Source of the DNA: an uncultured Clostridia bacterium
Lineage (GTDB): Bacteria > Bacillota > Clostridia > TANB77 > CAG-508
Reading direction: 5' to 3'
Length of the DNA stretch: 64,000 nucleotides
Assembly (NCBI GenBank): GCA_944386645.1
Contig: CALXBW010000003.1
Location: 1 to 64,000, forward strand
The position numbers were made by a program, and so were the translations under genes. This document shows, in pieces, positions 29,339 to 37,353 of the stretch. A model generated the notes under the pieces. The model searched no databases and was not told the DNA's origin. It saw only the letters and a list, made by a program, of their open reading frames with translations. Numbering within the stretch: position 1 is the stretch's first letter; every line of letters starts with the position of its first letter.

Positions 29339-29341
29339 AAC

Positions 29342-29388
29342 AAAAAAATAAGAAGAATTTAAAAAATTAAATTCTTCTTATTTTTTTT
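29342..29388. terminator. Bidirectional terminator
   Basis: AAAAAATAAGAAGAATTT pairs with AAATTCTTCTTATTTTTT around an 8-nt loop. It ends the bactofilin-like gene on plus and overlaps the end of rpe on minus. Confidence 0.85.
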
Positions 29389-30029
29389 ATTATTTCTTCA
29401 TAGTTATTTGAATTTATTATTGCACTTCCTGCAACTAGAATATCTGCACCAGCATTTATCACATCTTTTGAAGTTTCTAAATTTATTCCACCATCAGCTT
29501 CTATATATGTATCCAAATTATTATCCATTAAATATTTCTTTATATCATTTATCTTTTCTAAAGTATACGGAATGAGTTTTTGTCCTCCTTTTCCAGGTTC
29601 TACAGTCATTATTAATACTAAATGTATATATGGTAGAAACTTATACATATCTTCAATTTTTGTTTCTGGTTTTATTGCAATTCCCACTTTTATACCATTT
29701 TGTTTTATTTTTTCTATATACTTAAAAACTTCTTCTTTATTTTTACATGCTTCTAAATGGAATGTTATATAGGAAGGATATACTGGAATATATTCTTCAA
29801 TATACTTATTTATATCATTTACCATCAAATGTATATCTAAAGGAGTATTTGATATCTGCTTTATTTTTTCAGTATATTTATACATCATATTACTTGTATT
29901 GTTTTCTACAAATTTTCCATCCATTACATCTATATGAAAATAATCTGTTTTAGCTGTTTCTAAATTATAAAATGTCTTTGTTGAATCTTCTTCTTTTACA
30001 GATAATATTGAAGTTGAAACTTCTATCAT
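29367..30029 (-). CDS. rpe: Ribulose-phosphate 3-epimerase
   Basis: 220 residues, TIM barrel. Metal and catalytic residues appear in FHIDVMDGKFV, LDIHLMV, MTVEPGKGGQ, and EADGGINLET. It interconverts ribulose and xylulose 5-phosphate. Divergent at some places, for example NNTSNMM where most enzymes have a PNITFGP-like block. Follows prkC by 63 bp; in Bacillus rsgA would lie between them. Confidence 0.9.
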   Translation of the reverse strand: MIEVSTSILSVKEEDSTKTFYNLETAKTDYFHIDVMDGKFVENNTSNMMYKYTEKIKQISNTPLDIHLMVNDINKYIEEYIPVYPSYITFHLEACKNKEEVFKYIEKIKQNGIKVGIAIKPETKIEDMYKFLPYIHLVLIMTVEPGKGGQKLIPYTLEKINDIKKYLMDNNLDTYIEADGGINLETSKDVINAGADILVAGSAIINSNNYEEIIKKIRRI

Positions 30030-30052
30030 ATTAAATCCCTACTTTCTTATTA

Positions 30053-30084
30053 ATAAAGGAATGGAGAAAGTATCCATCCCTTTA
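30053..30084 (-). terminator. Intercistronic hairpin between prkC and rpe
   Basis: AAAGGGATGGA pairs with TCCATTCCTTT with a short loop; no T run on the minus strand. Perhaps a weak terminator or mRNA-processing site at the place where rsgA normally lies. Confidence 0.5.
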
Positions 30085-30092
30085 TATATTAT

Positions 30093-32051
30093 TTATTCAA
30101 ATGTTATAGTATCTTGTGAACCAAATGTAAAGTTTTTAGTAGAACTATAAATTTCTTCTCCTGTTTTTGAATCAGAAATTACTACCTTTATTTCTTTTGT
30201 TTCACCTTCTTTACCTGATAATGTTATATTATTATAATTTGAAGTATTCTTACTAATTCCTGTTCTTCTTTCATCATTTACTCTTATATTAACAGTATTG
30301 CTTTCATTTGAATCTGTAGTATTTTCATCATCACTAGGGGTATAATTTGTTATTTTCTTTATATTTATACTTACTGTTACACTCTTTGTTGCTATAACCT
30401 TATTAACTGTTAATGTAACAGTAGTTCCTTCATCAACTTCTTTTCCTTCATCTATACTTTGTTTTATTACTTTTCCATTATCAGTTGAAGTTTCATTATA
30501 ATTAATTTTAACTTTAAATCCTAAATCTTCTAATGCTTTCTTAGCAGTACTTTCATCTTGACCAACTACATTAACCATTTCAACTTGCTTAATACCTCTA
30601 CCAATACTTACATAGACTTTAACAGTTGAACCTGCTTCTACCTCTTCGTTTGCAGATGGGTCTTGCCTAATTATTATACCTTCTTCTACTTTTTCACTTT
30701 TTTCTTCATTAACTTCTATATTTAACTTGGCATTTTTTATCATTGTTGTAGCATCTTCTTCTGTCTCTCCCACTACCTTTGGAACTGTTGTCATTTCACT
30801 ACCTTTGCTTACAACTAATTTCATAACTTCAGTATCATTTATTTTATAGTTATCTTGATATTTTGGATCTTGTGAAATTATTATTCCTGCTTCTTTTTCT
30901 GAATTATATTCCTCTGTAATTTCATATTTCAAATTTAAACTATCTAATTCTTTTCTTGCATCTTCAATATTATCATTAACTAAATCAGGTATTTGAACTT
31001 GATTTGGTCTATTTTTATTTACAAAAAATACTGTTCCTGCCATTGCTATTGCAAATATTAATATACATGACAATAATATTGCAAATACCTTTGCAGCTTT
31101 ATGTTTTGCAAAATACTCTCTAATCTTTCCTTTTTTCTTGTTGTTCCCCATATTATTTTCATTTAAATCAATTCTTTGAGTTGGAGAATCATTATTCATT
31201 TTTTCTATATGTACAAAATCTCCATTAGGATCTTTTAATGCATCTCTTAAATCTCTTAACATTTCCGTAGCTGATGGGTATCTTAAATTAACATCTTTTT
31301 GCATTGCCTTCATTATTATATTATTTACTACTTGAGGTATAGTAGAATTAAGTTTTATAGGTTCAACAGGTTCTTCTTGCATATGTTTCAATGCTATTGA
31401 AACAGGAGTATCTGCATCAAAAGGAACTCTACCTGTCATCATTTCATACATTACTACTCCTAAAGAATATAAATCTGATTTTGCATCAGTATATCCACCT
31501 CTAGCATGTTCAGGTGAAAAATAATGTACTGAACCAATAGTAGTACCAAATGCAGTAATCGTAGAATTAGAAACAGCTTTAGCAATACCAAAATCTGTTA
31601 CTTTAGCAATTCCATCTTCTGTTATAATTATATTGTGAGGTTTAATATCTCTATGAACAATATTATTTCTATGTGCCATTTCTAATGCTGAGGCTATTTG
31701 TATTGATATATTAACACTCCATTTCCAAGGTAATACTCCATTTTCACTAATTATCTCCTTTAATGTCTTTCCCTGTATAAGCTCCATAACAATATAATGT
31801 AAGTCACCTTCATTTCCTACATCATATATTGAAACAATATTAGGATGTGTTAAACTAGCTGCAGCTTGTGCTTCTATATTAAATCTTTTTATAAATTCAT
31901 CATCTGTTGTAAATTCTTCTCTTAAAACCTTTATTGCAACATTTCTATTTAGTACACTATCTCTTGCTTTATATACTGTAGCCATTCCTCCGCATCCGAT
32001 TTTTGTAAGTATTTCATATCTATTACCTATTATCTTCCCTTCAAGGTTCAT
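30093..32051 (-). CDS. prkC: Serine/threonine protein kinase PrkC with PASTA domains
   Basis: 652 residues. Kinase domain (about 10-270): GCGGMATVYKARD, catalytic Lys in VAIKVL, HRDIKPHNI, DFGIAK, SPEHARGG. A membrane helix at about 325-345, then three PASTA repeats (about 352-555) that bind muropeptides outside the cell, and a C-terminal extension rich in Asn/Thr (about 560-652) forming a further beta domain. PrkC senses wall fragments and controls germination and wall metabolism. Located directly after its phosphatase prpC. Confidence 0.97.
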   Translation of the reverse strand: MNLEGKIIGNRYEILTKIGCGGMATVYKARDSVLNRNVAIKVLREEFTTDDEFIKRFNIEAQAAASLTHPNIVSIYDVGNEGDLHYIVMELIQGKTLKEIISENGVLPWKWSVNISIQIASALEMAHRNNIVHRDIKPHNIIITEDGIAKVTDFGIAKAVSNSTITAFGTTIGSVHYFSPEHARGGYTDAKSDLYSLGVVMYEMMTGRVPFDADTPVSIALKHMQEEPVEPIKLNSTIPQVVNNIIMKAMQKDVNLRYPSATEMLRDLRDALKDPNGDFVHIEKMNNDSPTQRIDLNENNMGNNKKKGKIREYFAKHKAAKVFAILLSCILIFAIAMAGTVFFVNKNRPNQVQIPDLVNDNIEDARKELDSLNLKYEITEEYNSEKEAGIIISQDPKYQDNYKINDTEVMKLVVSKGSEMTTVPKVVGETEEDATTMIKNAKLNIEVNEEKSEKVEEGIIIRQDPSANEEVEAGSTVKVYVSIGRGIKQVEMVNVVGQDESTAKKALEDLGFKVKINYNETSTDNGKVIKQSIDEGKEVDEGTTVTLTVNKVIATKSVTVSINIKKITNYTPSDDENTTDSNESNTVNIRVNDERRTGISKNTSNYNNITLSGKEGETKEIKVVISDSKTGEEIYSSTKNFTFGSQDTITFE

Positions 32052-32089
32052 TTTTATCCTTCCTTTCTATATGCCTCACTTTTTTAAAT

Positions 32090-32818
32090 TTATTGTCTTA
32101 TAATAATAGCAGTAATATTATCATAACCTCCTGCTAAATTAGCTTCTTTAATTAATTCTTTTTCTGGATCCTCTATATTATTTATTACTACATCTCTTAT
32201 TTTATCATCTTTTAGCATATTAGTTAATCCATCTGAACATATAACAAGAATCTCATTTTTTTCAAATTTTCTTTCTATTATATCTGGTTCAATTTCTGGA
32301 ACACATCCAAGAGCCTTAATCAATACATGCTTTTTAGGGTGATTTTCAGCTTCTTCTCTTGTAATTGTACCATCTTTTACTAATTTTTCTACATAACTAT
32401 GATCTGTTGTTAATCTTTCAATTTTTTCACCTATTATACTATATACTCTACTATCACCAATATGACTAATATATACTTTCTTATTGTAAATTAAACATAT
32501 TTCTAATGTTGTTCCCATCTCTTCTAAATTTTTATTTTCTTTAGAAATTTCATAGACTGTATTATTAGCATAAGCTGTTGCTGACTTTAAAACATCTATG
32601 ATTTTTTTCTCATTATTTTGTAAATCATCAGCTTTTTCTTCTATATATTTTCTTGCAGATTCAACAGCTATTTTACTGGCTATTTCTCCTCCGTTATATC
32701 CACCCATACCATCTGCTAAAATAAATATAGATAAATCATCATCTTGATTTGAAATATAATAATAATCTTGATTCATATTTCTTGACATACCTATATCTGT
32801 ATTTGCAAAAACTAACAT
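32090..32818 (-). CDS. prpC: PP2C-type protein phosphatase PrpC
   Basis: 242 residues. Mn2+ ligands in DIGMSRNMNQDYYY and LADGMGGYNGGEIAS, then GDSRVY, ITREEAENHP, ICSDGLTN and GGYDNITAII, the standard PP2C order. Removes phosphate from Ser/Thr targets of PrkC, its downstream partner gene. Confidence 0.97.
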   Translation of the reverse strand: MLVFANTDIGMSRNMNQDYYYISNQDDDLSIFILADGMGGYNGGEIASKIAVESARKYIEEKADDLQNNEKKIIDVLKSATAYANNTVYEISKENKNLEEMGTTLEICLIYNKKVYISHIGDSRVYSIIGEKIERLTTDHSYVEKLVKDGTITREEAENHPKKHVLIKALGCVPEIEPDIIERKFEKNEILVICSDGLTNMLKDDKIRDVVINNIEDPEKELIKEANLAGGYDNITAIIIRQ

Positions 32819-32833
32819 TATTTCACCTCTAAA

Positions 32834-33859
32834 TTAGTTCAAATTTTTTCTTCTCAACTGACCACATGCTGCATCTATATCAGAACCTAATTCTCTCCTT
32901 ATTGTTGCTACAATTCCTTTACTATTTAAATAATCTCTAAATTTTATTATATTTTCATTTGTACTTTTTTTAAATTCCGAATTTTTTATTTCATTTATAG
33001 GAATTAAATTTACATGGCAATTTATCCCCCTTAATAATTTTACTAATTTTTTCGCATCATCTAAATTATCATTCCTTTCTTTTGCTAATGCATATTCAAA
33101 AGAAACTCTTCTATTAGTTTTTTCTATATAGTATTTACATGCTTTAATTAGCTCTTCTATATTATAAACCTTATTAACAGGCATTAATTCACTTCTTTTT
33201 TCATCTACTGGACTATGTAATGATATTGACAATGTACATTGTATTTTCTCATCTGCAAGTTTATATATTTTTGGAACAATCCCACTAGTTGAAATACTTA
33301 TATGCCTTGCACCTATAGCTATTCCATTATCATTATTTATTATTCTTATAGCTTTTATTACATTATCATAATTATCTAATGGTTCTCCTATTCCCATAAA
33401 AACAATATTTGATATTCTAACGTTTTCTTCTCTTTCTACAGCTTGCAATTGTTCAACTATTTCACCTGCTGTTAAATTTCTTACAAAAGCTATACCTGTT
33501 GAAGCACAAAATTTACACCCCATTTTGCAACCAATTTGTGATGATACACAAATTGAATATCCATACTTATATTTCATAAGAACAGTTTCTATTGCATTTC
33601 CATCTCCAACATCAAAAAGATATTTTTTTGTCCCATCCCTTGATTCTTGTTTTTTTATAATATGAAATATAGGAATATAGAATAACTCATTTAATTTATT
33701 TCTTAGTTCTATTGAAAGATTTGTCATATCATTAAAACTAGTTACATTTTCTTTATATAACCATTTAAAAGTCTGCTCTGCTCTATACTTTTTTTCTCCA
33801 ATTTCTATAAATTTTTCTTTTAATTCTTCTAGATTATAATCTTTAATATTTTCTTTCAA
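32834..33859 (-). CDS. rlmN: 23S rRNA/tRNA adenine-C2 methyltransferase RlmN
   Basis: 341 residues. Radical-SAM cluster CKMGCKFC (CxxxCxxC) after SSQIG, MGIGEPLDNYDNV, ISISTSGIVPKI, and the second catalytic Cys in DAACGQLRR near the C-terminus. Methylates A2503 of 23S rRNA and A37 of some tRNAs. First gene of rlmN-prpC-prkC-rpe, a conserved Firmicute order. Confidence 0.97.
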   Translation of the reverse strand: MKENIKDYNLEELKEKFIEIGEKKYRAEQTFKWLYKENVTSFNDMTNLSIELRNKLNELFYIPIFHIIKKQESRDGTKKYLFDVGDGNAIETVLMKYKYGYSICVSSQIGCKMGCKFCASTGIAFVRNLTAGEIVEQLQAVEREENVRISNIVFMGIGEPLDNYDNVIKAIRIINNDNGIAIGARHISISTSGIVPKIYKLADEKIQCTLSISLHSPVDEKRSELMPVNKVYNIEELIKACKYYIEKTNRRVSFEYALAKERNDNLDDAKKLVKLLRGINCHVNLIPINEIKNSEFKKSTNENIIKFRDYLNSKGIVATIRRELGSDIDAACGQLRRKNLN

Positions 33860-33964
33860 AAAGTATCACCTTTCGTTATAACGACTTTTCTTAATTTATA
33901 TCATATATGATTACTTTTTTCAATACATATAAATAAATATGTAAGTATTCAAATAAACTATCTT

Positions 33965-34044
33965 TTATAAGAAAAATTTAATGTACTTTTTATGCAGTAA
34001 CAATTCTGGGAGTTACAAATAAAAAACACATTAAATTTTTCTTG
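33965..34044. repeat. Family A palindromic element A4, internally deleted
   Basis: Arms TAAGAAAAATTTAATGTA and ACATTAAATTTTTCTTG with only GCAGTAAC-AATTCT-GGGAGTTAC left in the centre; the GGGGACCAGC and CAGTCTG parts are gone. Lies between rlmN and the GH13 terminator. Confidence 0.8.
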
Positions 34045-34087
34045 CGAGTAAATTAAGTTCTGTATAGTTACTCAAAACAGTAAAGCC

Positions 34088-34121
34088 AAAAAATACGTGC
34101 TCTACAGAGCACGTATTTTTT
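34088..34121 (-). terminator. Terminator of the GH13 gene
   Basis: Perfect stem AAAAAATACGTGCTC/GAGCACGTATTTTTT with a 4-nt loop, 18 bp after the stop codon. Confidence 0.9.
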
Positions 34122-34139
34122 GACTTGATAATTCTTTTT

Positions 34140-36029
34140 TTATCTTTTCCGGACCCAAATACCTCCATAAGGAGATAATACATTTGTGTCATCCGAATCA
34201 TTAATCTTGAAAATGACATTTTTATTACGAACGAAATTAGAAATATCCACTTCATGGTCTGTTCTATTAACAGCCATGACAATAGTATTTTTGCCAAGTG
34301 ATCTTTCAGCAATGAACACATTATTGTCTATGTGTACAATTCTAAATTCGCCTTCCTTAAAAATTACATTTGCTTTTCTTGTTTTTGCAAGTTCAATAAA
34401 GAATCCTAATAATTCTTTATCTTCTTTTCCCCATGGGTATGGCTTTCTGTTGAATGGATCTTTGTATCCTACCATTCCAACTTCATCACCATAATAAATT
34501 GATGGTACTCCTGGAACAAAGAATTGAATCATACTTGCAATTTTGAATCTCTTCTTACCAAGTTCATATTGTTCTTTGGTAAGTTCATCATGATTCTTTT
34601 GCCAAATCCGGTCTTGCCAAATTTCGCCAACCTCATGATAAGCTTCTCCCCCAAGTATCGAAATTCCTCTTTCTACATCATGTGTAGAAATGAAATTCAT
34701 TGTAGAATGAAGAGCTGGTTTTGGATATTGTTCTACAATTCTCATAAGAGTATTATAGAAGTTGCCTCTAACCCTTTTATCTTCGTCACCATCTGTTAAA
34801 ATATATTCTAACAATGGTTTTCTCAAAAAGTAATTCATTACTGAATCTACTTTTTTCCCAAGTAAATAATCTTTTCGTTCATTATATGCTTCTTTGAGAA
34901 TGGCATCTTCCCAAACTTCAGCAATTATGATTGCTTCAGGGTTAACAGATTTAACTTTTTTCCGAATCAATTCTAAGAATTGATTTGGCAGTTCATCTGC
35001 TACATCCAGTCTAAAACCAGATACGCCAAGCTTTAGATAGTGCTCTAACACCTCACAAATATAAGCCTGATAATCAGGGTTATACTTTTCAACCTCTGGC
35101 AAGCTTTTATGTCCCCACCAGCATTTATATTCTTCTGGATAATTTATAAATTTAAACCATCCAAAAAATTTCGATGATGGGTCGTTATATGCTCCACCAG
35201 ATCCGAATGTTTGGTACTTGTTAAAGTATTTACTATCCGCACCAACATGCGAATAGACTCCATCAAGTATCACCCTCATACCTTTTTCACGAGACTTCTT
35301 GCAAAGTTCTTTTAAATCCTCCTCGTTTCCGAGTAAAGGATCTACTTTTTTGAAATCACCAGTGTTATAACGATGATTTTCATTTGCCAAGCAAACTGGA
35401 TTCAGATAAATTGCTGTTACTGACAATTTTTCCAAATAATCCAATTTAGAAATAATTCCTCTAATGTCACCGCCATAAAAATCATTGTTGAGGATTTTAC
35501 CCTCATCGTTTGGAAGGTAATCTGGGAACTCTTCCCATTTTTTTAATTTACGACCTGGAATATTTTTTAGATTTTTTCCAGATGAATTAAATCTATCTGG
35601 GAAAATTTGATACATAATTCCACCGTAAATCCAATCCGGAACTTCTCTACCTTGGTATGCATGAACTACCAAGTCATAATGAAGACCTCCTTCATTTAAG
35701 ATATTTGCATCATTGTCTTGCCATTTTCTCTTTATTAAGAAACTTCTTCCATCATTCGTGATGGACTGGAAACAATATGCATATCTACCAGGTTTATAAA
35801 TTGCAAACCGCAATCTATAAACATCATGGAACTCATCGTGTTCGAATTTATCCATGATTAATTCCATGACTGGAATTTGATAGTTATCATTACCAAATAT
35901 TAAAAGCTTGGTGTACATAACATTCAAATCTTTTCTAAGGAGAATGTTTATCCGGATCATTTCCCCTAATTTCACTGCTCCAAATGGAGCTTTGAATTTT
36001 TTCAAAAAAGAATTATATATACGGGTCAT
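34140..36029 (-). CDS. GH13 alpha-amylase family glycoside hydrolase
   Basis: 629 residues, no signal peptide, so probably cytoplasmic. An N-terminal beta domain (about 1-120) of the neopullulanase/cyclomaltodextrinase type, then the (beta/alpha)8 barrel: MYQIFPDRF, ILDGVYSHVG, nucleophile Asp in GFRLDVADELPN, acid Glu in IIAEVWED, and STHDVER with the third Asp, then SIYYGDEVGM and a C-terminal beta domain. Acts on alpha-glucans or maltodextrins. Codon use is unlike neighbours: four in-frame CGG codons (34149, 34962, 35808, 35952) and more G/C at third positions, suggesting horizontal gain. A ROK glucokinase gene follows upstream on the same strand and would handle glucose released. Confidence 0.93.
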   Translation of the reverse strand: MTRIYNSFLKKFKAPFGAVKLGEMIRINILLRKDLNVMYTKLLIFGNDNYQIPVMELIMDKFEHDEFHDVYRLRFAIYKPGRYAYCFQSITNDGRSFLIKRKWQDNDANILNEGGLHYDLVVHAYQGREVPDWIYGGIMYQIFPDRFNSSGKNLKNIPGRKLKKWEEFPDYLPNDEGKILNNDFYGGDIRGIISKLDYLEKLSVTAIYLNPVCLANENHRYNTGDFKKVDPLLGNEEDLKELCKKSREKGMRVILDGVYSHVGADSKYFNKYQTFGSGGAYNDPSSKFFGWFKFINYPEEYKCWWGHKSLPEVEKYNPDYQAYICEVLEHYLKLGVSGFRLDVADELPNQFLELIRKKVKSVNPEAIIIAEVWEDAILKEAYNERKDYLLGKKVDSVMNYFLRKPLLEYILTDGDEDKRVRGNFYNTLMRIVEQYPKPALHSTMNFISTHDVERGISILGGEAYHEVGEIWQDRIWQKNHDELTKEQYELGKKRFKIASMIQFFVPGVPSIYYGDEVGMVGYKDPFNRKPYPWGKEDKELLGFFIELAKTRKANVIFKEGEFRIVHIDNNVFIAERSLGKNTIVMAVNRTDHEVDISNFVRNKNVIFKINDSDDTNVLSPYGGIWVRKR

Positions 36030-36104
36030 TTTATTTTCCTCCCTTTAAATAAAGAAAAAAACTACTAAAAAAGCCTACGCTTCTATTGTAACATTTTACA
36101 CTTA

Positions 36105-37037
36105 TTATGTCAATTTATTTAAAGTTTTCCTAATTATAGTTGCACCAACAATTCCAGCATCATTTTTCAATTTTGCCATACTTATTTTTGGGAAAATATC
36201 TTCATTAAATATTAAACTACTCTTTCTTAATAATTCTTTAGTTTTATCTATAATAATATCCTCATAATATACAATACTTCCACCTAATACAATTATTTCA
36301 GGTTCAAAAATATTAATAATGTTTGCAAGTCCAACAGCAAAATGCCTGATATACTCGTCTAAAATATTTCCTACAATAACATTATTCTTATTATTTTTTA
36401 AAATTTCTACTAATTGCTTTCCCGTAATTGATTTATCTAGCCCCATTCTTTCTGCAACAATTTTTCTTAAATTTCCAATTGATGAATATGCCTCAAAACA
36501 GCCATTATTTCCACAGCTACACTTTCGTCCACCGATATCTATAGTCATATGTCCTAATTCAAAACCTGGACTTCTTGCAGATTCAAGTAAATGTCCATCC
36601 CAAAAAACAGCACCACCAATACCTGTACCAATACATAAAAAAACACTATCAACATATCCTTTTAAATTACCATATTCTTTTTCTGCAATTGCTGCACACT
36701 TTGCATCATTATCTAAATATATTGGAACATTATACTTTTTCTTTAACTCTCCAACTATATTAAATTTATTTAATTTTAAATTATCAGCTTTTACAATAAC
36801 ACCTTTTTTTATAACACCTGGAGATGCTATACCTATCAATTCGATATCCTCAATTTTTGCATCTTTTGTTTCTAAAACTTTACTAATTAATTTATTTATA
36901 TAAGATATTATTTTGTTATTTGCATCTATTTTATCTTCTTCGACTAGATTCAATTCTTTCTTTGCTAATATATCTCCTGTATTATTTACTAATCCAATAC
37001 CAATGTGACTTCCACCTATATCTATACCTATTTTCAT
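36105..37037 (-). CDS. ROK family glucokinase
   Basis: 310 residues from the ATG at 37037 (GAGGTG 8 nt upstream). Phosphate loop IGIDIGGSHIGIGLV, LDNDAKCAAIAE, CIGTGIGGAVFWDG, the ROK signature with zinc ligands HMTIDIGGRKCSCGNNGCFEAYSS, and LGGSIVYYED. Probably phosphorylates glucose; sugar specificity not proven. Next to the GH13 amylase gene but separated by 75 bp, and its codon use is like the host. Confidence 0.9.
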   Translation of the reverse strand: MKIGIDIGGSHIGIGLVNNTGDILAKKELNLVEEDKIDANNKIISYINKLISKVLETKDAKIEDIELIGIASPGVIKKGVIVKADNLKLNKFNIVGELKKKYNVPIYLDNDAKCAAIAEKEYGNLKGYVDSVFLCIGTGIGGAVFWDGHLLESARSPGFELGHMTIDIGGRKCSCGNNGCFEAYSSIGNLRKIVAERMGLDKSITGKQLVEILKNNKNNVIVGNILDEYIRHFAVGLANIINIFEPEIIVLGGSIVYYEDIIIDKTKELLRKSSLIFNEDIFPKISMAKLKNDAGIVGATIIRKTLNKLT

Positions 37038-37133
37038 ATCATCACACCTCTTTCTACATAATGACATTATACAAGATTTACATTATCTTAGCAAGAAAAA
37101 ACTATTTCCAATTGACAATAAATGTTATATATC

Positions 37134-37208
37134 GAAAAGTCAAATATATTTTTTATGAAATATCTCCCAGCATCACACAATCTGTAACCAATATCTAAAA
37201 AATATAGA
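37134..37208. repeat. Family A element A5, truncated copy
   Basis: The arm AAGTCAAATATATTTTTTATG is followed by ATCTCCCAGCATCACACAATCTGT, the reverse-oriented half of the family A core; the opposite half is missing. Family B copy B1 begins directly after it. Confidence 0.7.
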
Positions 37209-37212
37209 GTAA

Positions 37213-37304
37213 CAGTAAAGGTATATATAAATTTAGAAGTCAAAGGCATTTAGGAAGGCCCCAGATATCATTTTGACAATAAATTTATATATATACCTTT
37301 ACTG
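37213..37304. repeat. Family B hairpin element B1
   Basis: Arms CAGTAAAGGTATATATA and TATATATACCTTTACTG enclose a conserved core AGAAGTCAAAGGCATTTAGG...CATTTTGACA. A GGATTATTTT tail follows. It is about 90% identical in the core to B2 at 48147, while the arms differ in a paired, base-pair-preserving way. Confidence 0.85.
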
Positions 37305-37312
37305 AGGATTAT

Positions 37313-37346
37313 TTTAAAAAAAATGGAACTAATTATTAGTTCCATT
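37313..37346 (-). terminator. Terminator of ppdK
   Basis: AATGGAACTAAT/ATTAGTTCCATT hairpin followed by eight T on the minus strand. Confidence 0.9.
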
Positions 37347-37353
37347 GTAATTA

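Noticed and set aside
34031-34151. A +1 shift at the penultimate CGG of the GH13 gene, which would add about 40 residues
   Set aside because: The +1 reading runs through the gene's own terminator hairpin and into repeat A4, whereas the zero frame ends sensibly with KR and stop.
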